The notes below the pieces were generated by a model. It had not been told where the DNA came from and searched no databases. It saw only the letters and a list, made by a program, of their open reading frames with translations. Shown here piece by piece: positions 18,635-29,500 of a stretch of DNA of 64,000 nucleotides. The stretch spans positions 62,001-126,000 of the forward strand of contig JABAAE010000008.1 in the NCBI GenBank assembly GCA_014238905.1. The letters run 5' to 3'. The first letter of the stretch is position 1; each line of letters starts with the position of its first letter. This DNA is from Planctomycetota bacterium (GTDB lineage: Bacteria; Planctomycetota; Planctomycetia; Pirellulales; Pirellulaceae). The translations under genes and the position numbers were made by a program.

Positions 18635-19966
18635 ATGTCGCGCAACCATTACTTTTTCAGGCTATGTGCATTCGCGTTACCAGTTCTTGGAAATTTGGCA
18701 AATGCGCAACAGGCCGTTGGCGAAAACTGGGGGCACTGGAGAGGCCCAACCGGAAATGGGTCCGTAGCATCAGGTAATCCGCCAACCCGATGGACCGAAT
18801 CCACCGGTATTAAATGGAAAACCGCCATTCCAGGCCGCGGCTCTGGATCTCCCATTGTTTGGAACAACCAGATTTTCGTGGTGTCCGCGGTCACCCAAAA
18901 AGGATCCAATAGCGAGAATTCCAATTCCAGAAATTCTGGACGTCGGCGGCAAAATGCCACCGGTCTGGGAAAAACAAAATTCATGATCTTTTGCATTGAT
19001 CGGAAATCGGGCACCAAAATCTGGGAGCAAACCGCCACCGAAGAAACCCCTCACCAAGGTGTTCATGGAACCAATAATTTTGCATCCGCCTCTCCCTGTA
19101 CGGATGGAAAGCACGTCTACGCATTCTTTGGGTCCCGAGGTCTATTTTGTTTTACGATCGATGGCAAACCAGTCTGGCAACGAAATGATTTCGGCAAGAT
19201 GAATACCCGAAATGGATTTGGTGAGGGAAGCTCTCCTACCCTTGCGGGGGATAAAATCCTGGTTCCCTGGGACCACGATGGACCGTCGGCAATCTACGCT
19301 CTCAACAAATACACTGGGGCCACGCTGTGGAAAACTGATCGTGAGGAACCCACCAATTGGTCAACACCACTGGTGGTGCCTCATAACGGTAAAAAACAGG
19401 TGATCCTCAATGGACAAAATTATGCCAGAGCCTATGACCTGGAAACCGGTCAGGAATTATGGCGATGTGGGGGACAAACTCAAAGACCGTGCGCTTCGGC
19501 GGTGGCCGCTGACGGCCTGGTCTTTGTAGGCAGTGGTTTCCGGGGATCGTACCTGGGCGCTTTTAAATTGGGTGGCCAAGGGGATATTGCGAGGACTTCC
19601 AGCGTCGCCTGGTCGGTTGACGAGGACACCCCGGACGTCGCCTCACCGCTGCTTTCCAACGGGAGATTATACTTCCACAAGGCTAAAACGGGGATTCTAT
19701 CCTGCCTTCAGGCCGAATCCGGAAAGCCGTTGTTTTCGGCGACACGGGTCCCCGGCATCTCCACAACCTATGCCTCACCCATCGCCGCCGGGGGCCATGT
19801 TTACCTCACCGGCAGGAAAGGGACGACCGTCGTCATCAAGGACGCCAGTCAATTCGAAATCGTGGCCACCAACTCGGTAGGTGAAGGCGTAGACGCCACT
19901 CCTGCGGTGGTAGACAATCAGCTCTTCATTAGAGGAGAGAAACATCTTTTTTGCATTTCAGATTAA
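18635..19966 (+). CDS. Secreted PQQ-like beta-propeller protein
   Basis: 443 residues. The signal peptide (LCAFALPVLGNLANAQQ) is followed by NWGHWRGPTGNG, the mature N-terminus typical of planctomycete PQQ-repeat proteins. Propeller blades carry phrases such as GTKIWEQT, GKPVWQRND, GATLWKTDR and GQELWRCGG, each with the blade-closing Trp. It lacks membrane segments beyond the signal. Such proteins are extracytoplasmic; some bind PQQ as alcohol or sugar dehydrogenases, but the catalytic Glu-Asn-Asp set was not recognised, so a non-enzymatic role is possible. It differs from the member at 7132 in sequence, so the two are not a recent duplication. The gene ends 119 bp before a PSD1 gene on the same strand. 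Confidence 0.87.
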   Translation: MSRNHYFFRLCAFALPVLGNLANAQQAVGENWGHWRGPTGNGSVASGNPPTRWTESTGIKWKTAIPGRGSGSPIVWNNQIFVVSAVTQKGSNSENSNSRNSGRRRQNATGLGKTKFMIFCIDRKSGTKIWEQTATEETPHQGVHGTNNFASASPCTDGKHVYAFFGSRGLFCFTIDGKPVWQRNDFGKMNTRNGFGEGSSPTLAGDKILVPWDHDGPSAIYALNKYTGATLWKTDREEPTNWSTPLVVPHNGKKQVILNGQNYARAYDLETGQELWRCGGQTQRPCASAVAADGLVFVGSGFRGSYLGAFKLGGQGDIARTSSVAWSVDEDTPDVASPLLSNGRLYFHKAKTGILSCLQAESGKPLFSATRVPGISTTYASPIAAGGHVYLTGRKGTTVVIKDASQFEIVATNSVGEGVDATPAVVDNQLFIRGEKHLFCISD

Positions 19967-20085
19967 TCAACTTACTATACTTTACCCCTGTGGTGATTAA
20001 GCAGGCAGGGCTCCCTTGATTTGCGTTTTTTGATTTTCGATCCGGGATGACGGATCACCATTAGCGATCAGCTGATCTGTTCAAG

Positions 20086-23000
20086 ATGTTAGCGAAATGG
20101 TTCAATTGCTATTGTCAATCGGAGGCCTCTGGCCGGATGCAGTCAGTGACCAGAAATTGCATGATTAATTATTCTAGGAAACTGACAGTGGCAAATAATT
20201 CTTTTTTTGATCGCAACATCGAGTCTGCTGAACCCCGCCGATTACCAGACTTTTTCTCCTGTTGGAAAATACAAGGCCTTGCTGCCGCCACTGTTCTGAT
20301 TATTTGTCTGGGAATTTCCGTGACAGGCGGACAGTTGGCCGGCGAAGAAATTGGGTTTAACCGGGATGTCAGAGCGATCCTGTCCAACCACTGTTTCACC
20401 TGCCACGGACCTGATGCCACTCAACGAGAATCAGGACTTCGACTGGATCAAAGAACATCGGCGGTGGGAGAGGCCGATTCCGGAAATAGAGCAATCGTTC
20501 CCAACGATGCAGCTTCTAGCGAAATGATTCTTCGGATCACCAGCGAAGACAAAGACCATCAAATGCCCCCTCCGGGAGGCAAAGCCCTTTCACCGAAACA
20601 AATCGACATCCTGAAACAATGGGTCAACAACGGTGCTCGGTACGAACAGCACTGGGCGTTTGTCGTCCCCACAGTCCCGGAGCAACCAACGGTCGAAAAC
20701 CGATCTTGGCCCCGTAATGAAATTGATTTCTTTGTGCTGAGCCGGTTGGAGAAATCTGGGTTGCAACCTTCGGCAGAAGCGAATCGTGAGACGCTTATTC
20801 GTCGGGTGGCGTTTGATTTAACCGGTCTTCCGCCCACTGTCGAGGAAATCGACCAATTCCTCGATGATCCATCTCCCAAAGCCTACCCAAACATGATCGA
20901 GAGATACCTCAAATCGCCATCGTATGGGGAACATATGGCGCGGCACTGGCTGGATCTGGCGAGGTACGCCGATACCAACGGCTACCAATATGACACCGAA
21001 CGGCAACAATGGGTTTGGCGAGACTGGGTCATTGAAGCCTACAACCAGAATATGCCCTTTGACCAGTTTACCTTGGAACAGATTGCCGGTGATCTCCTGC
21101 CCCAGGCGACCCCGCAACAGCGTCTGGCGACCGGCTTCAACCGGAATCACGGCATTACCATCGAAGGCGGGATTATCGACGAGGAATACCGCACAGAATA
21201 CGTCATGGATCGGGTCTCAACGACCGGTGAGGTCTGGCTCGGAATGACACTAGGATGCGCCCGGTGCCACGATCATAAATTCGACCCGGTTTCGCAGCGA
21301 GAGTTCTACGAAATCTATCATTACTTCAATCAGGTCCCCGAACGCGGAATGAACGGTTTCCAACCGATGGAGACCATTACCTCTCCCTTGGGAGCAGCTC
21401 AAAACGACAGGCTATCCAAGGAACTCGCTGGGCTTCAATCGGAGCTCCAGAAACCGTTTGACCCACAACCGAAATTAAACGAATGGGTCAGAAAAATCCG
21501 CACCTCCGGATTAGCCGGTTGGCGGGTCTTGAAACCCATCTCGCTGGCCTCCACGGGAGGATCCACCTTTATTAAGCAGCCAGACGATTCGTTTTTAGTC
21601 GGTGGCGCGAATCCAGCCAAAGACATTTATGACATATCAACCCACACCTTCGGCACCAACCTGACGGCGGTTCGTCTGGAAGCATTAACCCATGCTTCGT
21701 TGCCCGCAGGAGGCCCAGGTCGGCACAGCAACTCCAATTTTGTCCTCAGCGAAATCGAGTTAACCGCCACTTCCATACTGCAACCGACGTTAAAAAAGAA
21801 AATCCGGTTTTCCCGGGCAATTGGTGACTATTCTCAAGTGAATTACGAGGTCTCCAAGGCCATCGACGGAACCGTCGCTGGAAATAATGGCTGGGCAGTG
21901 GATGGGCCCACCCGCAAGGCAAATGCCACTGCTCTGCTTATCGCCGAAGAGCCCTTTGGATTCTCAGGCGGAACCGAATTGAAATTCCGACTTCGACACG
22001 AAGCAAGTTTTGCAACCCACGGCATTGGGCGCCCTCGTCTATCGATTACCTCCGACCCAGTCACAGCAATCGATTTCCGTGGAATTCCAGTCGAAATAAT
22101 CCAAATCACCAAAACACCTAATAACAAGCAAACGATCGAGCAAAAAGACCAGGTGCTCAAGTACTTTCTTCAGCATCACGATCCACGCCAGATCATCAGG
22201 GAACGAATCTCAGCAATCGAAAAAGAAAGATCCATGGCCTACCCTGCCACAATGATCATGAAAGACCTGCCCAATCCCCGCAAGTCTTTTGTGCTCAATC
22301 GGGGACAATACAACCAACCGACCGACGAGGTCCAACCGGGAGTCCCGGCGGTATTTCCAACACTGCCCAAAAACTCGCCGCCTAACCGACTTGGTTTTGC
22401 CCAGTGGCTGGTCGATCCCACTCATCCGCTAACCGCACGGGTAGCCGTCAACCGTTATTGGCAACGACTCTTTGGAACCGGGATGGTCAAGACCGCCGAG
22501 GATTTTGGTATCCAGGGAGAATTACCAAGCCACCCTTTACTGCTGGACTGGTTGGCAATTCGCTTTAGAGAATCGGGGTGGGACATCAAAGAGATCCATC
22601 GGCTCATCCTGCAATCGGCGACCTACCGACAGGCCTCCAGCAGCCACCCGGAATCTTTCCGAACAGATCCCGGTAATCGGCTCCTTTCCCGCGGCCCCCG
22701 TATGCGACTCGACGGAGAAGAAATTCGTGATGCAGCGTTGCTCGCCAGCGGCTTGCTAAGCAGACAGATCGGCGGAAAAAGCGTCTACCCTTATCAGCCC
22801 GCAGGACTCTGGTTGGAACTAAACAACCGGCCCGGACTTTCCAAGACCTATCCGCAGGGAACCGGCAACGACTTGGTCCGCCGAAGCATTTATACCTTTT
22901 GGAAAAGAACTGTTCCTTCTCCAATGCTAAAGACGTTCGACGCACCGGAGCGAGAGTTTTGTACGACACGTCGGTCCAAGACGAATACCCCGCTACAGGC

Positions 23001-23334
23001 CTTGTTACTTCTCAACGGAAAGCAGTTCGTTGAGGCAGCAAGGTATCTTGGCGAGCGGATGATCCAACGAGGTGGTGTGAAGCTGGAAAACCAGATCCGT
23101 TTCGGATTTCGCCTGACGACTTCCCGGATGCCAAGCTCCTCCGAACTGGCGTTATTACTGGACACCTACCGTTCTGAGCTGCAACGATATTCAGAAAATC
23201 CCGAAGCGGCCAACAAATTACTGACAGTCGGAGACCTACCTGCCAACCTAAAAATCAGTCGAGCCAAAATGGCTGCGATGACAGAGGTTGCCCGGCTGCT
23301 GCTCAATCTTGACGAGGCGATTTCAAAAGGATGA
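20086..23334 (+). CDS. PSD1 family protein: PSCyt1 haem-motif domain, DUF1549, DUF1553
   Basis: 1082 residues from the first ATG. A GTG at 20188 with AGGAAA six bases before it is a good alternative and places the hydrophobic export segment (AAATVLIICLGISV) closer to the N-terminus. PSCyt1 has C103-F-T-C106-H107 in FNRDVRAILSNHCFTCHG, a c-type haem motif. DUF1549 (~205-440) contains LDLTG-type FDLTGLPPT, HWLDLARYAD and a second CxxCH at Cys391 (CARCHDHKFDP). A beta-rich insert at ~515-650 with NFVLSEIEL looks like a galactose-binding/discoidin fold. DUF1553 (~765-1060) contains HPLTARVAVNRYWQ and SHPLLLDWLA. The family is planctomycete/verrucomicrobial and of unknown biochemical function; it is always near DUF1501. 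The gene ends four bases before its DUF1501 partner. Confidence 0.93.
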   Translation: MLAKWFNCYCQSEASGRMQSVTRNCMINYSRKLTVANNSFFDRNIESAEPRRLPDFFSCWKIQGLAAATVLIICLGISVTGGQLAGEEIGFNRDVRAILSNHCFTCHGPDATQRESGLRLDQRTSAVGEADSGNRAIVPNDAASSEMILRITSEDKDHQMPPPGGKALSPKQIDILKQWVNNGARYEQHWAFVVPTVPEQPTVENRSWPRNEIDFFVLSRLEKSGLQPSAEANRETLIRRVAFDLTGLPPTVEEIDQFLDDPSPKAYPNMIERYLKSPSYGEHMARHWLDLARYADTNGYQYDTERQQWVWRDWVIEAYNQNMPFDQFTLEQIAGDLLPQATPQQRLATGFNRNHGITIEGGIIDEEYRTEYVMDRVSTTGEVWLGMTLGCARCHDHKFDPVSQREFYEIYHYFNQVPERGMNGFQPMETITSPLGAAQNDRLSKELAGLQSELQKPFDPQPKLNEWVRKIRTSGLAGWRVLKPISLASTGGSTFIKQPDDSFLVGGANPAKDIYDISTHTFGTNLTAVRLEALTHASLPAGGPGRHSNSNFVLSEIELTATSILQPTLKKKIRFSRAIGDYSQVNYEVSKAIDGTVAGNNGWAVDGPTRKANATALLIAEEPFGFSGGTELKFRLRHEASFATHGIGRPRLSITSDPVTAIDFRGIPVEIIQITKTPNNKQTIEQKDQVLKYFLQHHDPRQIIRERISAIEKERSMAYPATMIMKDLPNPRKSFVLNRGQYNQPTDEVQPGVPAVFPTLPKNSPPNRLGFAQWLVDPTHPLTARVAVNRYWQRLFGTGMVKTAEDFGIQGELPSHPLLLDWLAIRFRESGWDIKEIHRLILQSATYRQASSSHPESFRTDPGNRLLSRGPRMRLDGEEIRDAALLASGLLSRQIGGKSVYPYQPAGLWLELNNRPGLSKTYPQGTGNDLVRRSIYTFWKRTVPSPMLKTFDAPEREFCTTRRSKTNTPLQALLLLNGKQFVEAARYLGERMIQRGGVKLENQIRFGFRLTTSRMPSSSELALLLDTYRSELQRYSENPEAANKLLTVGDLPANLKISRAKMAAMTEVARLLLNLDEAISKG

Positions 23335-23338
23335 TTGA

Positions 23339-24799
23339 ATGCCATCAACCCTAAAAGACTCTGATCTTCCTCCCCATCGCCGGCAGTTCCTTGGTCAATC
23401 CGCGACTGGAATTGGCTCCATTGCGTTGCAATCGCTGCTGCTGCAGGATTCACAGGCCAAGGCCAACCAACCCAACACTCTTCCAGAAGCGATTACCAAG
23501 GCGATCCCCCACATTGCCCCCAAGGCAAAGCGAGTGATCTACCTCCTGCAGTCCGGCGCTCCGTCCCAAGTCGATCTGTTCGATCACAAACCGACATTGG
23601 AGAAACTTCATCTGACCGAACTGCCGGAGAGTGTTCGCGGCAGCCAACGACTGACCGGCATGACTGCAGGACAGCGCAACTTTCCGGTGATCAAATCACC
23701 TTGGAGTTTTCGAAAACATGGAGAATCAGGAACGGCTCTAAGCCAGCTCCTTCCGCACCTGTCCAAACAGGTCGATGACATTTGCATCATCAAGTCAATG
23801 CATACCGAGGCCATCAATCACGACCCCGCGATTACTTTTTTTCAATCCGGTCATCAGCAGCCGGGACGACCCAGTATTGGGGCGTGGCTCAGTTATGGGC
23901 TAGGCAGCGAAACCGACGAACTACCGTCATTTGTGGTCCTGTTAAGCAAAAATTCGTTTTTCCAGGCCCAACCACTCTATGACAGGCTGTGGGGTAGCGG
24001 ATTCCTTCCCTCGCGACACCAGGGTGTCAAGTTCCGCAGTCAGGGAGATCCCGTCCTTTACCTGAGTGACCCATCGGGAGCTTCGGCACCACAGCGCCGG
24101 CAATTACAGGATCGGTTGGCTCGCTTGAACAGAATTCGGCAACAGGAGGTAGGCGACCCTGAAATCGCCTCCCGCATTGCACAATATGAACTTGCCTATC
24201 GCATGCAGTCATCGGTCCCGGAATTAGCGGACGTATCGTCAGAATCTGAAAGCACATTTGAACTTTACGGGCCTGACGCCAAAACACCCGGTACCCACGC
24301 TGCCAACTGCCTACTTGCTCGACGCCTCGCGGAACGAGGCGTCCGTTTCATTCAGCTCTTTCATCGTGGCTGGGATCATCACAGCAATGTTCAGCAGCAT
24401 CTTCCGGAGTTGGCCCGGCAATCCGATCAGGGATCCGCGGCGCTGATTACCGATTTGAAACAGCGAGGTATGCTTGATGATACGCTGGTCATTTGGGGAG
24501 GCGAATTTGGCCGCACGGTTTACTCACAGGGCAATCCGAAATCCTTTGGTCGTGACCACCATCCCCGTTGTTTTTCAATCTGGATGGCAGGCGGAGGAAT
24601 CAAAGCCGGGATCACCCATGGTCAAACCGACGACTACAGCTATAACGTGACCGAAAACCCGGTACACGTTCACGACTTTCATGCCACGATTCTACAATGT
24701 CTGGGAATGAACCATGAAAAACTCACCTATCGGTTTCAAGGGCGTGATTATCGACTTACCGATGTCCACGGCAAAGTGGTGAAGGAGATCCTTCGTTAA
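23339..24799 (+). CDS. DUF1501 family Tat-exported protein, partner of PSD1
   Basis: 486 residues. The N-terminus has the twin-arginine pattern HRRQFLGQSATG followed by a modest hydrophobic stretch, so export by Tat is likely. DUF1501 landmarks: AKRVIYLLQSGAPSQVDLFD, GRPSIGAWLSYGLGS, GVRFIQLFHRGWDHHSN, VIWGGEFGR, GRDHHPRCFS and the ending LTDVHGKVV. DUF1501 belongs to the alkaline-phosphatase-like fold group, and the Asp/His pairs in WDHHSN and GRDHHP could be metal ligands. The start ATG lies four bases after the PSD1 stop, so the two are translationally linked. The reaction catalysed is not known; the pairing with a haem-motif protein suggests an extracytoplasmic redox or hydrolytic complex. 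Confidence 0.93.
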   Translation: MPSTLKDSDLPPHRRQFLGQSATGIGSIALQSLLLQDSQAKANQPNTLPEAITKAIPHIAPKAKRVIYLLQSGAPSQVDLFDHKPTLEKLHLTELPESVRGSQRLTGMTAGQRNFPVIKSPWSFRKHGESGTALSQLLPHLSKQVDDICIIKSMHTEAINHDPAITFFQSGHQQPGRPSIGAWLSYGLGSETDELPSFVVLLSKNSFFQAQPLYDRLWGSGFLPSRHQGVKFRSQGDPVLYLSDPSGASAPQRRQLQDRLARLNRIRQQEVGDPEIASRIAQYELAYRMQSSVPELADVSSESESTFELYGPDAKTPGTHAANCLLARRLAERGVRFIQLFHRGWDHHSNVQQHLPELARQSDQGSAALITDLKQRGMLDDTLVIWGGEFGRTVYSQGNPKSFGRDHHPRCFSIWMAGGGIKAGITHGQTDDYSYNVTENPVHVHDFHATILQCLGMNHEKLTYRFQGRDYRLTDVHGKVVKEILR

Positions 24800-25124
24800 T
24801 CGCCAACCACCGTTCCTCCCCGACTGCCCTTAATGAATCCCCGTCAAACCGTTCGCGGGACGACGACAAACGACAATGGCTAAATTCGGTCCCACCCGCT
24901 AGAACCCCTGGTTGCACCGATTCCCGTCCTAGCAAATAGAAGATTATCGGTACGGAGGAATCGACCGCAGTGGCAACGCCAGACTCCACACCAATAGCAC
25001 CTGAAATCGTTTAATCCTTGCACTGCGAGGTCGTTTATTGGTGTACTTCGAACTGGATTATCGGTACCTTTAAACGAGGGGTTAAACTAGAAACCCGAGG
25101 TTTTAAACGCAGGGGGGTTTCTGA
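24800..25124. other. Intergenic region next to the left edge of the GC-rich block
   Basis: 325 bp with no credible gene. A 12-base direct repeat GATTATCGGTAC occurs at 24942-24953 and 25056-25067. Close to the edge, two related A/G-rich phrases, TTTAAACGAGGGG near 25069 and TTTTAAACGCAGGGG near 25101, lie 30 bp apart. They could be remnants of the event that placed the block here. Confidence 0.45.
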
Positions 25125-25277
25125 ACAGGGCAGAGGTGGCCCGGTGAGCACTACGGTCTCTGCAGTCGCCCCGCAAACTCGGACGCCCACATAAGCAACC
25201 TGCTGCTCCTGATGGCCCAGCACGTGGGACTGGAGACCGACGCGTTTGGTGATAGCAACAAGGTGATCGAACTATGA
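25125..25277 (+). pseudogene. C-terminal stub of a DUF1552 gene
   Basis: The frame opens after a TGA at 25122-25124 and reads to TGA at 25275-25277. From about 25163 it gives the phrases [18 protein letters not shown] and [13 protein letters not shown]. This is the closing sequence of DUF1552 proteins; compare the intact copy at 34147, which ends [18 protein letters not shown]. Everything upstream, roughly 380 residues, is absent. The stop codon overlaps the start of the next gene as ATGA, the same junction seen between intact genes of this operon, so the stub was once the upstream member of that operon. It marks the left boundary of the imported block. Confidence 0.75.
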
Positions 25278-26554
25278 CACATCTCAAATCTGGCCGCTGG
25301 ATCGCCGTGCTGTACCTTGGTGTATTCCTGCTCACGAGCACCGCCAACGCCGACGACGAGCCGTTCCGTCCCGAGGCTGGGAAGTTCCCTCCTCTGGAAA
25401 AGGCACACTCCTATCAGGGCGAACTGGTGTTCGTGGACCATGCCAACCGCCGTGGAAGCATTCGCGTGCAAGGGGCGGGCGTGTTCCGGCGCAACGATCC
25501 GCATCCCTTCGCCATGCTTCCGTACGGCATTGTGCGCTATCACGGGGCAGCGGCGGATCTCCGGGATGTCCCGCTGGGGACCGTGATGCACGTCCGGGCC
25601 TTTCTCCCGCCGGACCCAACGATTTCCGCCGTGCCGGTACTGCCGGTCAACAACAAAACGAAAGACGCGAACCACAATCGTGGCGCTGGGATCTTCCCCG
25701 CCGAGAACCACGTCCTCCTCCTGGAAGACGAGCCCAGCCACTGCCTTCGCGAGGGCAAGGTTTGGAAGCTGAAGCAAGTAGACATCCGGAACAACCAGAG
25801 GGTAATTGTCGCCAGTCGCCAATCGAAGGCAGGTGGAGACGGCAAGACCAGCGAAGAAACGATGACCTACGATGCCGCCACCCGCGTCTGGCGCGGCCGC
25901 GAATTCCTCGAGATTCAGGACCTGATCGCCGAGGGCAACTGGCCCTCCAGTGGAAAGAAATCGCTCGATGACCAGGCCGTCCTGCTAGGGATCACCTGGA
26001 AGCCCACGCCGGGCGGTGTGTTCACCCAGTTCCACATCTCGGACATCTGGCTCGACGACGCCGCGATGCAGCGTGCCGCCCGCAACCAGAACGAAACGCA
26101 CAAGATCTTCATCCGCAGCCGCTGGATGCCCGCCTGGGTCGATGCCGTTGAGTATGGCAAGTTCGGCCGCGCAAAGGTGACGGCGACTCTGTTCGGCGGC
26201 ATGGACGAATCGCTCTACACCGATTTCAAGAAGGGAAGCCGTGCCTTGATGGCCGCGTCCGAAAACACGTTGAAGCATTGGGCCGGTGGTTCGGCGGGCA
26301 CTTCCCAAATAGCCTCAAAAGGCCCCATCCTGGATGTCACGCAGACGGACCGCGAGCGTCCACTGGGAAGCAGCGGAATCCAAATCCGCTTTGAGACCGA
26401 CCTCATCACCGAGGGCATCCGCCCTACAAGAGTCGTCCGCGTTCGTCCTGCAAGCTGGCCAGACGTCCACGTCCCGCGGGAGGAATATCTACAGGATTAC
26501 AGAGCCAGTCACGAAGACCGCTTCCCGACCCCAGCTATCTTCCCGAAGTACTGA
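25274..26554 (+). CDS. Secreted planctomycete protein of unknown function
   Basis: 426 residues. A signal peptide ([18 protein letters not shown]) leads to a beta-rich region (~30-130) with [17 protein letters not shown], which resembles a small OB-like or nucleic/carbohydrate-binding barrel by strand pattern only. The central and C-terminal part contains phrases such as [46 protein letters not shown] and a final [19 protein letters not shown] do not recognise a catalytic site. It overlaps the DUF1552 stub by ATGA and is followed 17 bp later by a LamG-PSD1 gene, so it belongs to the PSD1 operon. The first 20 residues resemble the signal peptide of that next gene (about 11 of 20 identical). 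Function not assigned. Confidence 0.85.
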   Translation: MTHLKSGRWIAVLYLGVFLLTSTANADDEPFRPEAGKFPPLEKAHSYQGELVFVDHANRRGSIRVQGAGVFRRNDPHPFAMLPYGIVRYHGAAADLRDVPLGTVMHVRAFLPPDPTISAVPVLPVNNKTKDANHNRGAGIFPAENHVLLLEDEPSHCLREGKVWKLKQVDIRNNQRVIVASRQSKAGGDGKTSEETMTYDAATRVWRGREFLEIQDLIAEGNWPSSGKKSLDDQAVLLGITWKPTPGGVFTQFHISDIWLDDAAMQRAARNQNETHKIFIRSRWMPAWVDAVEYGKFGRAKVTATLFGGMDESLYTDFKKGSRALMAASENTLKHWAGGSAGTSQIASKGPILDVTQTDRERPLGSSGIQIRFETDLITEGIRPTRVVRVRPASWPDVHVPREEYLQDYRASHEDRFPTPAIFPKY

Positions 26555-26571
26555 AACAGGGAGGTCCAACG

Positions 26572-29500
26572 ATGACACAACTAAAAGACGCACACTGGAT
26601 TGCCACGCTATGCCTCGGCGTTTTGCTGCACGCACCTGCCGCTGCCGATAACACATCACTGGTCGCACGGTGGGAGTTTGGTACTGAGAAAGCCACTCCG
26701 CTTAGAGCCAAAGGTAACGTGCAGCGTGATCAAACTGGGCCGCGCCCTCCGGAGTTTCCCGACATGGCTGCGAATAACACCGCCGTGCGAGTTGACGCCA
26801 GCGCCTACCTGTCTGTTCCCGATACAGGTTCGCATAGCGACTTCGACTTCACCAACGGCGATGCCATCACGATCGAAGCATGGGTAAACCCGTCTGTTCT
26901 TCGCGAAGGTCAGGTCAGCTATGTCGTCGGTAAAGGCCGAACCGGCTCGCCGAAGTTCGCCCGTGATAATCAAAACTGGTCGTTGCGGGTAGTCGGTGCA
27001 AAGAATGAAGCAAAACTCAGCTTCCTGTTTGCAACGAAGCTGACCAGCAGCGAAGCACACTGGCATCGCTGGGATTCGAAACTCGGCTTTCCCGTTGGGA
27101 CCGGGTGGCATCACATTGCCATCGCGTATCGATTCGGCGATCCCAAATCGATACGCGGGTGGGTCAATGGCGAACCGACGCAAGGGAACTGGAGTTACGG
27201 CGGCGAGACAAAAGAGCCGCCGGTCGTTGACAACGATGAGATTCGCATCGGCAACGGTTTCGCAGGGATGCTCGACTCGATTGCGATTCACCGTTCAGTG
27301 CTCGACGACAAAGTTGTGGCGTCGCGTTTTCATCGCGTTGGCAAGCCGCGCGTTGTAAAGCCTCAGCCGGAAGTCATGCCGGAACTGGCCGACGTTCCTG
27401 AGGGTCGCGTGCTGGTGCAGTTATCCGCTGGTCTGCCCGCGCACGATCGCTGGCCCAACGAAGGCGAGAAGTGGCCGAGTGAATCGGCCCGCTGGATCGG
27501 CGATACGTTCGTGATTCCACGAATTCCGTTGCAGTACGACACCTGGGGAATCCGTTCCGCATGGAACGCTCCCGTGTTGCTGCGAATGGTAGGCGATGTG
27601 CAACTACCAGCCGGCACACATCGCTTCATGATACGCGGCCGCGCGCTGGGTCGCTTGTGGATCAACGGTAAGGTCGTTGCGCGAACCAAAGCGATCACGA
27701 AACGTCCGCCCGATGGTGAGGAAAGAATCACGCCTGTCACCGAACCGCCGTTGCCCGGCGTGCGAGTCCACGGTTACCACCAGCAGGAAGTGTTCGGCGA
27801 CGCAACGATTGAACCGGGCTTCACCGGCAAATCACGCGTGGTGCTGGAACTCGTTGTCGGCGGAAAAGAGCAACGCACCGAAACAGGCGAAGTCTGTGTG
27901 GCGATGCTCTCAGCGGACGGAAAATCGTACGAACTGCTTGCACCGGATTCAACTCGACTCCCTTTGACAGACGCGGCCATCGAACCAGCACGCTCGTTAA
28001 TTGAGGAGTCGCTGGCACAGTTCGACGACCAGCGACGCCGGCGGGCGGCTGCTTCTCAAAATGGCTTCTGGCAAGGGCGCCATGACCTCGCGCGGGCGTG
28101 GGTGAAAGAAAACCCAGTGCGGCAACCTCGCAAAGGACCGCATCCAATCGACGCTTTCATCACATCGAAGATTGAACGTGCGATCGCTGCCTCATCAGCC
28201 GGCGACGCGATTCAGGCCGAACACTTCCATGGAAAGATTCTGCCAATCCTGCGTGAGAACTGTTTTCGTTGTCACGGAGAAAAGGATAAAGGCGGCTTAA
28301 AACTGGATTCGCGCGCAGCGGCACTCAAGGCAGGTGCTTCGGAAATCCCGGCAGTCGTTCCTGGCGACCTGGAAGCGAGTGAACTGATTGGACGGATTCG
28401 AGACGGGGACATGCCGCCTACCGATGATGGCCTGCCCAAACAGCAAATCGGACTGTTGGAACAATGGGTTAAGGCGGGCGCACCGTGGCCCGCGACGCCG
28501 CTCGCCAAATCTGAAGTGGCGATGTCGCCGGTCGTTGGCGATGCATCGTTCCTGCGGCGTGTTTTTCTCGACACGGTAGGTGTTCCGCCAACAGCCGATG
28601 AAGCGAGGGCATTTCTGGCCGACGTGAATTCGAACAAACGCAGCCGTTTGATCGACGGGCTGCTGCACGATAAACGGTTCGCCGACGGGTGGATGAGTTT
28701 CTGGCTTGATCTGCTCGCCGAAAATCCGACGCTGCTCAACCAGTCGATGGGCAGTACCGGACCGTTCCGCTGGTTCCTGTACGATTCATTGCGTGACAAC
28801 AAACCGCTGGACCGGATGGTCACGGAACTCATTTTGATGCGCGGCGGTGCGGCGGAAGGCGGCAGCGCGGGGTTCGCGATGGCGAGCGAGAACGACTCGC
28901 CCATGGCGGCCAAAGGGCACATCGTCGCCTCGGCGTTTCTCGGCATCGAATTGCAATGCGCCCGCTGTCACGACTCGCCGTACCACAGCACGACACAGAA
29001 AGACCTTTACTCACTGGCCGCCATGCTCAGTCGCAAATCGGTCACCGTCCCCAAAACCAGTCGGGTGCCGGCCGCGTTCTTCGAGAACCAGAAAGTACGC
29101 AAGTCGCTGATTCAAGTGACGCTTCAGGCCAATCAGTCTGTGCCTGCCCAGTGGCCGTTTGCTTCCGTCACTGGCGTGACAGACGGCGAGAACATTGACC
29201 GGCTGACGCAAGACCCGACCGATACGCGTGAGCGGCTTGCTGCGTTGATCACCTCGCCGCAGAACGAGCGATTTTCGCGCGTCGTCGTGAACCGTATCTG
29301 GAATCAGTTGATCGGCGCTGGGTTGGTGGAACCAGTTGACGACTGGGAAAGCAATGCAGCCAGTCATCCAGAACTGCTGAACTGGCTGGCTCAAGAACTG
29401 ATCGCCAATAACTACGACTTCCGTCATGTGGTGCGACTGATTCTCACTTCGACGGCTTACCAGCGCACAGCCGTCGGGCGGAATGTTGCCGCTTCGGCCG

